Source: Manduca sexta (lineage: Eukaryota; Arthropoda; Insecta; Lepidoptera; Sphingidae). From it: a DNA stretch of 64,000 nucleotides. The translations under genes were made by a program, and so were the position numbers. The notes beneath the pieces were generated by a model. It searched no databases and was not told the DNA's origin. It saw nothing but the letters and a program-made list of their open reading frames with translations. Below are positions 10,761-22,760 of this stretch, piece after piece. Each line of letters begins with the position of its first letter. The first letter of the stretch is position 1. The DNA lies in NCBI RefSeq assembly GCF_014839805.1, contig NC_051138.1, positions 16,582,020 through 16,646,019 on the forward strand. Reading direction: 5' to 3'.

Positions 10761-13520
10761 TGATAAATACAAGCGTGCGATGTCGGTGCTTGGCTCGCTA
10801 ATATCTTATATGTATACGAAGTGTTTATGAAGTCTTCGTTTATTAACGGTGGTTTATAGTAAGCACTAAATTTCAAACGTCATGGCTATCTACGAATACT
10901 AATATAACGTTTACAACCGGTATGAAAGGACCTACATTTATTTGTCGAATGTGACAATTTTCACAAACTATTTTAGTTTTTAACCAGATCTACCCAAAAC
11001 TTACCTGTCCTCGAAACTAAACGTAATTCACAGTTTTATTAAGTTTTAATATATCGTACAAACTACGAGAAAACGTAAATTTGTAATTACAAACGTATGC
11101 AAAAAAAAAGTAAGTAATTAAAATCTGTTTCACCCTGCATTTGACGACGGTGCACAAGTTTCAGTTATTTTATTGATTTATTAATATCAACGTCTAGGCT
11201 AAACGCTGCACGGCGAGGGAAGAAACTTCGGAATGACGAAACATGCAAATCATAGTGATAATATTGAACTAATCGCAACATAATAAGATAAGAGCATACC
11301 TGACTCAAATCCATGTCGTCGGAGGAAACCTCGAGCACTAACGAGCACTGTCACAACACTGTCTCAGTCACGGCTACAGTCAAACTAACAGACGCACTCA
11401 CAACACGGTCAACGGTTCAAGCGAGCCAAGGCTGTGTTGAAAATACCCGCAGTAAACAAACGAATCTACAATGAATTCGAGTGAGGAGTTAATGAAGTAG
11501 TGAGGCACATCCTCGAGTGTCCGCGCGCCCAACACGTAAACTGTCGCGCCACAGTACCCTCACCGCCACCGCACTCGCCAGCGCCGACCCGTGTAGATAA
11601 CACATATTCATCGACGCCTCAGGGTAATGGCGACAAGGTTCCTTGATAACTCTAGGACGGGGAAATAAGACCAATGGATGGTTCTAGGTTTGATCCATAA
11701 TCCTAAATGCCAATTGATTTAGAACTTTTGCTACCCGGGCACATCAGATGTTCCTAAAGAGGTCGGTAAACTTAGATTACAGCCTGTGGACCTACTCTTT
11801 ACGGGATAAGTATAAGGAAATTTACATATTGAAGTCAACAAATCTTAAGGAGCAGAATTAAGAAAATGTATTACACACTAAATAAAAAATATTAATAAAC
11901 AATGAATCAGAAAATGGACAAAAATGAAAATAGAGAATAAAGGCACAGGTATTACCGACGCGAGTCGCGACAGTTTACGTTCTACACTCATTCTAAGATA
12001 CGCGATGTTTGCTAACGATAACTCGTCGATATCACAGTTAACAGAAAGTTATCGAAAGCAAACACGGCGAAAGAGAACATGCCTCGGACATTACTGGCCG
12101 GCTAACTGTGCCATTACCCTTGTGTGCTAGAAAAAAATAATGGAGCTTGTGGAAAATGTAAACAAACATTTCCCATGTACACACTCTTATGAGTTGTCTT
12201 TGGGTTGTTCTGGCACAAAGAACAAGTACGGGTGGCTGTTTTGATGAATTTGTGCAGTCCGTGCAATGTGTCCGTGTCTTTAAACACTAGCAGGGCATGA
12301 CAGCCACCTGCTCGAACTCCTATATAGTTATAGAACAAACGAAGTAATGTTCTGCTTCATTGGCCAGGATTTATTGGCAATATACATTCCGGGAGGTCTG
12401 ACATCTGATGTGTCGGGTGACGTACACTGTTGTACCATGCAGTACGTGCTTGTAGTTCGAGGCTGTAAGAGCGTTGCCACTACACGGACTGTTGTTGCGA
12501 ATAGCATCAAGCGAGCGACCCGTGTGTTTTATCATTAAATTTTTAAAGATATTTTAAGTACCTACTTATTATTTTAATATCCGCCTTCCTTTGTGCAAAA
12601 ATGGGTTTATAACATGGAGTATTTTTTGTAATAAATTTTTCCTGAGAAATATTTTTAGAATAAACTAAGTACCTACCTACGTTAATTTTCATACACGGAA
12701 ATCAAGTCAGGATATTATAGGCGTCGTGTTACTTATGATGATCAACATTTTTATGTTAATTGTTTGTGAAAAGTTGCATGTATTAGGATGAATGTTTTGA
12801 TATTTATAAAGCTAGGTTAGAGAGTTCCCTCTCTGGTGCGTAGTGAAGGTCCGGGCGGGCGGCGGGCGGCGGGCGGCGCGCGGGGCGCGGGGCGCGGCGC
12901 GCGCGCGGCTCGCGCTCGAGCTCGCGCGGGTGTTTGTAGGTACTTGTTTATTAAACATCGCGATCGAGTACTACATACATATTCATCGGCGTATTCCGCA
13001 GAACACTCCAGCGAGTCAATGAATCGAATATGGTCCGTCATCGACCGATAGTGGTGGGCCGGTAGAGGGTGCACAGTCGGAGGGGGGAGGGGCCTAGGCT
13101 AATATTTGCACAGCGACAGCACTAATCTCATGTTTAGTACCTGTTCTCTACAGTGAATCATTGAATATTGTGCAATATTTAACAACTAATTGGAACACGG
13201 CATATTATTAAAACTATCCCTCGTTTTTTCCATACATTTTCCATTAAATTTGACTATAAGCATCATTGAAGCTGCCACATCATATTTTAATACTTATAAA
13301 TTATAATGCACTTTAGCTATTCTAACTAAAATGTCATGCAACTCGGAACACATAAGTGCACACGATCTGTCCATAGATGTCAAAAATAACCAAACTAGTG
13401 GTTATGCAAACTGACAGACAGTATGACGTTCCCGCTCCCACTAATTCTCTTCGTTTAGGGCCTTAAGGCACGTAAAAATAAAGTTATTAAATATTTATTC
13501 TGTTTAAACATACACATTCT
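10761..13520. other. Unique AT-rich region with a GC-rich low-complexity island
   Basis: No supported gene. Overlapping short frames on both strands at 12114-12540 have no recognisable domain. Octamer-like ATGCAAAT occurs near 11244. A GC-rich island at 12836-12935 is listed separately, and a small GC-rich patch near 13056-13095 follows it. Confidence 0.5.
12836..12935. repeat. GC-rich low-complexity island (GGGCGGC/GCGCGGG runs)
   Basis: Imperfect reiteration of GGGCGGC and GGGGCGC units followed by alternating GC and GCTCGAGCTCGC. The open frames on both strands here (Arg/Ala/Pro-rich) are a by-product of the absence of A and T and should not be called genes. It could be the core of a CpG-island promoter or simple GC-rich repeat. 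Confidence 0.7.
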
Positions 13521-13524
13521 TATT

Positions 13525-13785
13525 AAGAGACTTCAAAAAAAAGGAGGAGGTTATCAATTCGACGTGAATTTTTTTTGTTTTTTTTTTGTATATTTGTTAC
13601 CTCAGAACTCGCTCATTTATAAACCGATCTGGAAAATTCTTTTTTTATTCGAAAAAAATTATCTCCAGATTGGTCCCATAAATTTTTTTTCAAGATCGCT
13701 TCGGTAGTTTGGTTTTAAAATTAAAAAACTAGAATAATTATGTCGTCCAAGAAAACGAAATCACGAATTTAGCTTTCCTGTGACG
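13525..13785 (+). repeat. Interspersed repeat end fragment (GACTTCAAAAAAAAGGAGGAGG type)
   Basis: The start GACTTCAAAAAAAAGGAGG followed by GTT-rich AT sequence and a CCGATCTGGAA block is an end that recurs in lepidopteran genomes. A minus-strand counterpart of the same end lies at 38640-38690, where CCTCCTTCTTTTTTGAAGTC appears. I cannot assign a superfamily. Related TTTTGAAGTCGGTTAAAA ends occur near 55254 and 58345. Confidence 0.5.
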
Positions 13786-13789
13786 TATT

Positions 13790-14345
13790 TAGTTATGTTT
13801 TTGCATTGATTTTGGTTGAGTGTACTTCTCACATACTTATACATATAGCATAACATCTTTTCCCCGTGTTAGGGGTAGGCAGAGGCGTAACATTTCATCG
13901 CGATAGTCGTACTGTGTGTGAAACATATCAGTTGTGTTTTTGGGTTGGGTTTAATTGACTCTACTTCTTACATACATATATATATGTATATAGCATCACA
14001 CCTTTTCCCCTTTTTAGGGGTAGGCAGAGGTGTTACACCACAGCGCGATAGTTGTACTGTGAGCCAAATATATCAGTTGTGTTTTTGCGTTAGGTTTTCT
14101 CGAATCTACTTCATACATAAATATATATAGCATCACACCTTTTCCCCGTGTCAGGGGTAGGCAGAGGTGTTACACCACAGCGCGATAGTTGTACTGTGAG
14201 CCAAATATATCAGTTGTGTTTTTGTGTTAGGTTTGCTTGAATCTACTTCTTACACACATATATATAGCATCACACCTTTTCCCCTTTTCAGTGGTACTCA
14301 GAGGTGTAACTCCTCAGCGCGATAGTCGTATCGTGAGCGAAACAC
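13790..14345. repeat. Tandem array of about four ~140-bp units, SINE-tail-like
   Basis: The landmark GTTGTGTTTTTG recurs at 13931, 14076 and 14213, with a diverged version at about 13793, giving periods of 138, 145 and 137 bp. Each unit holds TTTTCCCC...AGGGGTAGGCAGAGGTG followed by CGCGATAGTYGTA. On the minus strand this reads CACCTCTGCCTACCCCT, which resembles the conserved tail of the lepidopteran SINE whose head is at 2521-2645. The array may therefore be an amplified SINE tail inside a composite element. The 70-codon frame across it is chance. Confidence 0.75.
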
Positions 14346-14389
14346 AACTATGCCATTGAGACGGTTTATTTTTTACTAACACAAAAACA

Positions 14390-15010
14390 AAAAATAAAAA
14401 TAATTTTAACAAAAATTAAACCGCCTTCAAAACCACTCAAAACCAAAAAATAATTTCAAATAACAAGTATATATTGGATACCAATTTTGGAATCGGTGCC
14501 TAATTAAAATTGCTAGTTAAACTAGATAAATACATTAACGAATATACGAAAACAATGTGCTGCCAGCATAAAAAGTCAGCAAGTCAGATCGTCACCGGAG
14601 ATAAACACATCGCCGCAGCACAGCAAATGGAAGCTATTAAGGAAATATTTAAATTTGTGAACAGTACACTACCCAAATTCTTCCCCTGTTACATATAGCT
14701 GGTCAAATGTGGGTGTATTACACTCCCTGCCCCGAAAAAGAGGAAATAAAAAGATGTAACACCATACATGTGCTTGGTATTACACCTTTCACTGTGTATG
14801 TTGTAGTACACGCAAACCTACTCCTTTTAATTGATTTGAAAGAAATTTAGCTCATAGATGGACTATGCAACAAATATAGCTAACTAGCAATTTTAATTAG
14901 GCACCGACTCCAAAATTGGTATCCAATATATACTTGTTTGTGAAATTATTTTTTGGTTTTGAGTGGTTTTTGAAGGCGGTTTAATTTTTTGTTAAAATTA
15001 TTTTTATTTT
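14390..15010. mobile_element. Composite repeat with ~130-bp inverted arms
   Basis: The segments 14390-14519 and 14881-15010 are inverted copies that differ at only a handful of positions. Both include TAACTAGCAATTTTAATTAG or its complement, a GGCACCGA block, and a poly-purine/pyrimidine stretch near AACCGCCTTCAAAA. The 361-bp interior has no transposase; its 62-codon frame (14510-14698) is not recognisable. Long inverted arms without coding capacity fit a fold-back or MITE-like DNA transposon. The outer limits and any target duplication are not clear, partly because the tandem array abuts the left arm. Confidence 0.7.
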
Positions 15011-15180
15011 ACACCTACGGTTCTAGTAATTTGATGCAGTGTTATTTTTAATATGATAAATATGTGGTTTCATCTGGCAACGCGATGTCTAAATGACCCT
15101 GTAGATATATATCTCACTGTATGTATATGATATTTCATATTATGAATGTTGTAAGATACCTACAGTGTAATTTAACTCTG

Positions 15181-15345
15181 TAGTCATTGAAATTAAACTA
15201 ATTTTCCGGATTCTATCGCGGTTAGTATTTTATTTTTCTCCCGACGTTTCGAAGACTTTGCAGCCTTCATGGTCACGGGGGGGACTGAGGTGTTGTTCAT
15301 CCGTAAAGTCAAAGTTACAATATCTACCTACATTCTTTCTGTAGT
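15181..15345 (-). mobile_element. PLE 3'-tail fragment, minus strand
   Basis: This is the complement of the tail seen at 2330-2500. It shares TCTATCGCGGTTAGTATT, CTCCCGACGTTTCGAAGACT, CCTTCATGGTCACGGGGGGG and TGTTGTTCATCCG. It is a truncated copy of the same Penelope-like family in opposite orientation, without coding sequence. Confidence 0.7.
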
Positions 15346-16346
15346 CATCTTATAACATTTATAATTATTATCTTAACAAACCAAACATAGAAGAGGTTCG
15401 GTAACTTCCGGTTGAAACATCACAAAAGCCATACTTGTACTTTAATAAGGCCTTTGATTATTTACAGTTTCTGCTATACTTGGGGTTTACAAATATGTTT
15501 CCGCGGAAATGTACCCATATAATAAATACTTGTATTCGTCACAGAAACTACACAAAAGTAAAGACTTTCAATCTCACTTTACACAGTCGATGCCACGGAT
15601 TATGTGGAACTGTTCAAAGGTTTAGTGTATAATTTTGAAAAAAACAACTGCGTTTTCTGTTCCTGCGGACTTTTCCCTTAATGTTTTATGCAGCGAATTT
15701 CGGTAAACTTGAACGGTAGTCCACCGCAGAATTTTATTAAATATTTTAGTTGTACTCATTATACCTATGTGGACGGGCGTATAAATAGTTCAACCTAGAC
15801 CGACAAGGAAATGCCCTATAATGTCTCGCCAAAGGGAGAACGACAAAGGGTATAATTATAGTTACTATTTAAAATCACTCACCAACCTAAAGCCCGGAGG
15901 GGAGAGTGCACACCGCTGCGGATATGAGGAGTGAGCTGTGTCTCATGACGACCAGAGTGTGGTCCGCGAGCGACGCGCCAGGATGGGAGGAGGACCGGGG
16001 GGACCGAGGAGAGACACACAAATAGGACTTAAGGATGGTATCCTTATACATAACATCATGTGACAGGAGATATGCTACAAGAGCTAGAGCATTAAGAAGA
16101 TGGCAAGTGCATCCAGATGCTTCTCGTGACCTAACTAAATACCTTCAATAACATGTATCTTTACCCATACTACAGACCGATACATTATCTATCTAAGACG
16201 TCAGCGGGCAAAATAAAATAAACGATATAAATAAATAGTTTAATCATGCAAATTACCAATATATACGTAATTTCAGTTTATTTCGGCAGCGTGTGCTCCG
16301 CGCCGGCGGGTGCGCGGCGGGCGCGGCGGGCGCGGGGCGCGCGTGA

Positions 16347-16415
16347 GGCTCGGCGCGCGGCTCGGCGCGCGGCTCGGTGCGCGGCTCGGTGCGCGGCTCG
16401 GTGCGCGGCGCGCGC
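16347..16415. repeat. 12-bp GC-rich minisatellite, about five units
   Basis: Two units of GGCTCGGCGCGC are followed by three of GGCTCGGTGCGC, in register. It lies inside a wider GC island (16285-16440). The Ala/Arg-rich frames on both strands across it follow from the repeat and are not evidence of a protein. Confidence 0.85.
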
Positions 16416-16787
16416 GGTCCTGGAACACGGGGAAGTGCGTGTGTGAATCGCTGTGTCACTGCGACTGATCACGGCTGTGAGACCATGTGAGTTAGGGTCG
16501 CACCACATCGCTCACTTAAGCTAAACACTCCACGCTACAGATTTAACATCTTATCACTGTTTTATGCACGTCTTTCGGCGCAGAGTATAGGTTAATGAAC
16601 AGTGTACGCCGCCGTCATGCCAGTTTACTGACATCCAAACACATTCAGTAAATATGGCCATTACAGAAACACTATCACAGTTTTCGACAACATAACTATC
16701 GTCCATTCGCATTGGGGTAATAGTGAATCTTAAGTGTAAATTAACGGTAAAGGAGGACTCGCAGTGAAAGAAAAGTATCAAGAATTT

Positions 16788-16879
16788 ACAATGTTCTTAA
16801 ATTGTTACTTTTAAACACATTAAAATGTTATTTACAATGTTCTTAAATTGTTACTTTTAAACACATTAAAATGTTACTT
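16788..16879. repeat. Exact 46-bp tandem duplication
   Basis: The block starting ACAATGTTCTTAAATTG at 16788 is repeated without visible change from 16834. Identity of the two copies suggests a recent local duplication. No function is apparent. Confidence 0.95.
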
Positions 16880-18734
16880 TATTTTGTTCTCGAATAATTT
16901 TATAAACTGTTGATTCGAGCAAACCACCTACGGATGCTGGATTTGCTCCATGACAATCACAATCGCGCCTATATTAGCGCTATGAATTATCGATCCACTT
17001 TTATGCAAACGAAAGCATGATGTATTCATTTATAAAATTAATTGTTAACCCCACCATATACTTACACAATTTGTACATGTATATTTAATTTGTCATCGTC
17101 AACATGTCTTTATAATTTTACAGGACCTTATTGATTTAAGGGTGGTACGAGGCGGATTGACAACGATGGCTCACTATTTTATAAACGCGAAAGGATTATA
17201 AATACCTACTTAAATCATATTGAGTTTCATCTGTGTATTGTATAGTCATTCGCTAAGTTTTTACTAATATCAAGTACTTATAGGTAGTGCTATGTCCCAT
17301 AACCCCAAGTCCCTAACGATATAAGACTAGTGACAAGCAGGATTACATTTCACCGCCGCATGACTCCGCATTGACTAACTGATGATACAAGCATGTGTTC
17401 GTCGTTACCCACCAACTTATTACGATTATGCCCGGCGCCCGACATGTACAACTACTGTGGGAACCAACTAACTTCTACGGTGACCACAAATTTGTTATAT
17501 CTAAGACATCTCGCGTTTATGGAAAATGTATTTGTAGCAGTCAAAGGGTCTTTTGTATTACCTAGCGGATCGAAAAGATAACTGTGTGATTGAGAGCAGA
17601 AAAACGAAAATAGGTAAACTAAAACATTTATTACGAAAACAAACTAAAACATTATAAGTAGTTTCTAGATTTTAAATCTATCTTAAATAGGCATAAATTA
17701 TTCGATATTTTATAACATATAGAATAAGCATGAATTTATTAAACATATTTCGCTAAGGGCGAAGAACCGAAGATGCGATCTCATCGGAATCATCACTCTA
17801 CACGAACGAATGGTAAGTCACCAGATTTGTGGATATTTTTTTCGTATTACAATTAGTCATGTCCTTTTATTAGCAATAAACCGAAGCCTTTGATAACGTT
17901 TACATATTAAAATGAGTGACATGCAGGGTGTCGGCGCTGTCGTGCTGCGCCACATCGAGCGGTGCGTGAGTGGTGGGTAATGATTCGGGCGGAGAGCTCT
18001 ACACGCCGCGCCGCCTCCGTGCGAAATAACACACACTTACGACAGATGCTTTTTTGATGCAAGTCTATTGTCTATACACATACAGTGTACATCCTTTCGA
18101 CGTTAGTGGGCGGTATCTTTGTCAGATTTCTCATTTAAAAACATGATTTTGCTTTTATTTCTAGTATAACGTGCGTGTTGTGACTTTTAGTCGCCGCATT
18201 GATTAAATAGCTCTATTCTAATAAAAATAATAGGTGTAACAGCATTACAATAGAATTACAATCATAAATGAAATTATAACCACATTTATTAAGTGATACT
18301 GAAAGGATTGCGTGGCGGATGCAAGTCCGTGCGCGAGCCCGATGACAAATACATGGCGCTATTTCCCTCATATACTGTAGCTGCACGCTCCACTCGGCCC
18401 CATCCCACCCCTGCGGAGTCCGCGTCCGCGAGCGGGCCCGACTCCCCGCAACCATCCCGCCGCCCCTGGAGGGATCCCGCGAGAAATAACACACTTTGTC
18501 TTAGATCGCGTTCAATCGTCTTAAACACGAAACTGCAATATATGCGATGTGGCATGTCTCGAGCTTCTTTGATATAAATATTGAGCTGTGCTTGATATAA
18601 CTCCCATTCAGGCTCATTTATAAACAAGCTCAAGACGAGATGATCAAATCACCCACTTGATAATAACGCGACTGGCGACCACGACAGTCACATTGTGACT
18701 TTACCTACGTACAATTCGAGCGAGCGTCACCCGA

Positions 18735-18815
18735 GATCGGGCACTTTCTTTTTGTTTCCTTATCGCCTGGGAAGGCAGAGAAGCAGATAACCCTGATGGT
18801 ATACGGTCCCCGCCA
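18735..18815 (+). repeat. Non-LTR retroelement tail fragment
   Basis: TTTCCTTATCGCCTGGGAAG and GATGGTATACGGTCCCCGCC resemble the 3'-end sequence of a common lepidopteran LINE (GATGGTAAGCG... followed by CCGCC). Only this short piece is visible and it carries no coding sequence. Confidence 0.4.
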
Positions 18816-20809
18816 CCAAACGTTCGCGAACTACTTACTATGTTTTTCGAATTTGCAAACTACCTCAGTAGTAGTCGTTAAGTGTAATGTCACGAAAATA
18901 CTGAACAGAGTTGAAAGTAGTTGCAAAATGCGCCTCATCCGCGGCGGATCGCGTCTCGACTCCTCGCCGCGGCGCGTAAACTTTGTCCGGTTGCGTTATG
19001 ATATTGTTAGCTAAACCAGGGATATATCGGCAATCGGCCGGCGCTACGTTTACGATTAGTGACCCACCGGCGGCACATTCAGCGGATCCATCTATCTTGT
19101 TTACTGTGATTGTGTACAGCGCAATATTGCTAACCGCGGTATTGTCTTGATCTTTATTCGATTGCCTTATGTTGGATTTCATACGAATATAATAGTATAA
19201 TGCTGCACTATACTTCTTTTTATAGTGTAGTAAACAACGCTCACATTCATTAAAATGCTATTCTAGTAGATATAATTTGTATAAAAAAGTCTGTGTAGGT
19301 ATCCGCTTTGTAAATTTGTGTGAAAGGAATGTTATGTTCTTGTTTGGCTTATAATTTAGTATGTACCCAATGTTATTGTGCACTGTGAACCTAATACCTG
19401 ATGTGCGAACTACTTAATACCAATTTACAAGAAACATCCGATATAACAACATATTTCTTATGTTCTGCAGTCAATATCGTATTATTCATTACATGCATTG
19501 ACATAAGAAATTCTCGTGGAAACTATCTTGTCATTAGAAAATATTACTTGATAATAGTATAAAAGCATGTCGCCACACATTCTGTCATCAAGTTGGATAA
19601 CAAGTATAAGTACATTCACCTGGAGGCTATGTCTCTGGGGCACGCGACAGTAGACATGACACCGCTGACGAGTCCGCCGCGCGCCTCCACCTGCGAATTA
19701 ATAAATTGTACTCAGAGCATCACATAATAACTAGACTTTGTATAAAAAGCCATATTGAGGTAAATTGGAATGTGAAAATAAATTATTTGTATTTGTATTA
19801 AATACTAGTCAAACATTTGTATATATTTGTAATAGTAGTTTCTAAAAGCATGTAAGTATGACAACTGATAAATAGATACCAATTACGTCCCTAGAAATGA
19901 CAATGTAATAAATTAATACGAAAATACCTCTGTCTTATTAAATAAATTTTGATGAATCGCATTCTATTAAACTAATATTAAACTGTAAAACATTAGGCAT
20001 ATTACATAAAATTACATTCCAATGCGTATTTTAGAATTAGAAAGTATTTAAAATGATGTAACCCTATTAGTTTATATTTGTTTACATGTATTCCGTGAGC
20101 ATTGCGCCGCGCGTGCACGTAGCAGACAGTCGGGGCGCGATACCTCTGCCGGCCGGTGGTACTCCCTCGCAGAATAAACAATCATCTCGTGCTGACTGCG
20201 CTAAACGTGTCTCGTGCTACACACTAAACATTCAAGTGACGCGACACCCTCCGCGTCTTGAGTTTGAGCCATTGATATATTTTACATTATTTGTCTCTAC
20301 GACCTACTCGTCCTAAAGTCTAAGATCGTAAGACATCAGAGTTGCTAGTATGAGGGTATCTAATATATTATTCTATGCCTGCCTAGATAGCACTGCACAT
20401 TACCGCTGGGTTCAAAATCAAAAGCGACCGTCGTACACATAAAAAATGCGTTGTAGTCCGGATTCAGCCTGACATTCAGTAATGAGAACCAGAAAAGTGA
20501 TGTCGACTTTTGAAAAGGGAACATCTCTCTTTAGCCAATATTATGTTTAAAACAGCCATCAGAAGCGCCACACTTTGACGTAGTACCTAATAAAAAGTAA
20601 GAAATCAAGGAAATCCACCACCCTTGTCCAATGAAGCGTCTTACATAGGTTATATCGATCAGTTTCTTAGAGACAGAAATCTCTGTATTGAGACATGAAA
20701 GACCCGTAAAAAACCATGTACGATTGTAAGGAACACAGGCAGGCGTTTTGAAAGAGCTGATCGTGTAAACAAGAAGCCATAGATCTGTTTGTATCGACAA
20801 GACGAAGCG

Positions 20810-21900
20810 GCCGAGCCGGGCCGGTGGCTCGCGTCACGCGGCCGCCTTTACGATCCATATTTATGGCTCACTCGCTGGACACTTCTCCGTTTTTTACGAT
20901 ATACATAAAAGCTGCCGTGGAAGATTTACGCCAAATATATTCCCCTAATGCTGATTGCTCGGCCGCGTTTCATTGTACTAATGTTATTGGTGAATACGCT
21001 ATTCCATTGTTTATTGCTGTGCTCACCGCTGTCTCGGTATTTATGTATATTCAATTGTTTATCCCGAACAAATCATAGTCGTATGGTTTCACGAGCGGCG
21101 TGTCTGACGGCTACCCGAGCGCGCGTATGCACGCTGCTACTACTAGATATACTCTACGTAATGTGAAACGTTCGATCAATTTTTTGATAGTGTCAGTCGG
21201 CGACGACAAGTCATTTCTTACGACAACATTTGATTTGAGTCCCCGCAAATTGAATTTGTGGCACAATGCCGCTGAAAGTGGGCGCGACATCTCGCCGATA
21301 GGCAGTTATGAGCGGCGATGGGCCGTCGCGCCGCTCGCCCGGGGACGCGCCAAATGGAAAGTAAACTTAAACCCAAATAAATATTCGCTTTAGCAACAAT
21401 CGAGCTCGCAACTCACACAATTACGGCGGAATGGAAAACGTTAGATAAATAAAATCGGAAGCGCCGGAGGGGCCGCGGCTCGCCCGCTGTCCTCCGCCCG
21501 CGCTCGCCGCGCCACCCGCCGCCCGCACTCGGGGGAGATTTTTTCGCAGGAAAAGAAAAAGCGAAGGCAGCAAACGCAAACATCGAGCGAATGTAGCGAA
21601 TTTTCAAAGTCCATTCGGTTTATTGAGGCACGCGAGGGGCGGTCGGATTCAAATCCCCTGCCCGCCGCGATTTACAATAAATTTCAAGCGAAGAATATGT
21701 TTGCAATATGTCGTAGGTAGGGCTCCGGCATCATCGCCGAGACCAATTACTTTGCCCTTTCGCCCTACGGACGGGCCTCGACGTCCCGCGGCGTCCTGCG
21801 GCGCGACGCACTTACATGGACCAATTTTAAACACTTGCGTTGGAATGTCGCAAGTTGTTTACAACCTAATCGAAATTATTACAGGGGGAAAACGATGACG
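20810..21900. promoter_or_regulatory. Broad CpG-rich region, possible promoter/regulatory island
   Basis: About 1.1 kb with repeated GC-rich, CpG-dense blocks (20810-20850, 21290-21360, 21460-21540, 21740-21815) and no sign of transposon sequence. Open frames of 60-97 codons occur on both strands, but none has a recognisable domain. Such islands in an otherwise AT-rich insect genome often mark promoters or conserved regulatory DNA. This is an inference from composition alone. Confidence 0.3.
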
Positions 21901-22567
21901 TTTTGAATTTTCCTTTGCGTTTTGAATGGGGTTGAAATATGTGAACATGCAACTTGTTTAAGGGTGGGACATTCGAACGCAATTTTATAACTATGAATAT
22001 TCTCAAAGAAGATGCTAACGCACAATTGGTGGTCTAGTAATAGCGTCGTACGCATTATTTTTAAAATAGGACAAATATTCACGTTGTTACTGAACATAAT
22101 AAATACACAGGCTAACATTTTCAAAATTCTACCTAATCAGTCCAATTTATATGGAATATAATATGACTCAAAGCAATAAAATAGAGCATTAAGAATCTTA
22201 TGAATTGATAAAAACCGATCCGTGAAACAAAACCATATGAATGATTAAGTACAACAGCTTTATCGCAAATTAAAACGGTAAAGCAACAGCATAAAGCAAA
22301 ATATTATGATTGAGCAATAACACAACGAAATGATTATAAACCGAGGGCGGGGGAGATATTCATAACGCGGCGGACGATAAACTACGCGCGTCCCGCGGGA
22401 CGCATTCAACATACATGTCACAGACACAAAGACAATGCCGCGATATTACTATTACTAACATTATAACAAGGCCACGATCTACACATTACTCACTCTGACA
22501 TTACTCTAGCGCGGGTATTAACTAACACCAAGTTCCAAATTAACTTTCAAGTTTTATTTATAAACGT

Positions 22568-22752
22568 ATGGTTTGTTTGAACGTGCTAATCTCGGAACCT
22601 ATTAAATCGATTTTGTTTTTTTTTCTAATAGGAAGCTTATGGTAATGACCCCTGGGTGCTATTTAGGCTACTTTTCATCCTGAGAAAATATAAAGCGAGA
22701 CTTTTATCCCCCACAAAAACCTCGTCACGCGGGCGGCGCCGCCAGCTATAGC
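22568..22752 (+). mobile_element. Short degraded Helitron-like element
   Basis: It contains GTTTGTTTGAACGTGCTAAT near the 5' side, TCTAATAGGAAGCTTATGGT in the middle and a CACGCGGGCGGCGCCGCC hairpin region at the end, where the usual CTAG is mutated (GCTATAGCTAA). It is the same short subfamily as 8963-9170 and 48862-49062. The 5' terminus is missing. Confidence 0.6.
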
Positions 22753-22760
22753 TAAAATAT

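Larger units (their letters stand above)
15346..22560. other. Mostly unique DNA with several GC-rich islands
   Basis: No supported gene. GC-rich, CpG-rich patches occur at 15890-16020, 16285-16440, 17930-18030, 18300-18480 and 20810-21900. Between them the sequence is AT-rich and featureless to the eye. The frames of up to 114 codons near 18289-18633 are open on both strands because GC-rich DNA has few stops. None shows a domain. Confidence 0.5.

Noticed and set aside
12817..13074. Overlapping open frames on both strands in the GC island
   Set aside because: Arg/Ala/Pro-rich frames caused by GC-only repeats with few stops; no domain, and the frames mirror each other on the two strands.
16246..16508. 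Three overlapping Ala/Arg-rich frames
   Set aside because: They translate a 12-bp GC minisatellite and its GC-rich flank in different frames.
18213..18633. Frames of 93-114 codons on both strands
   Set aside because: Same low-stop GC-rich effect, no recognisable domain, no splice or promoter support.
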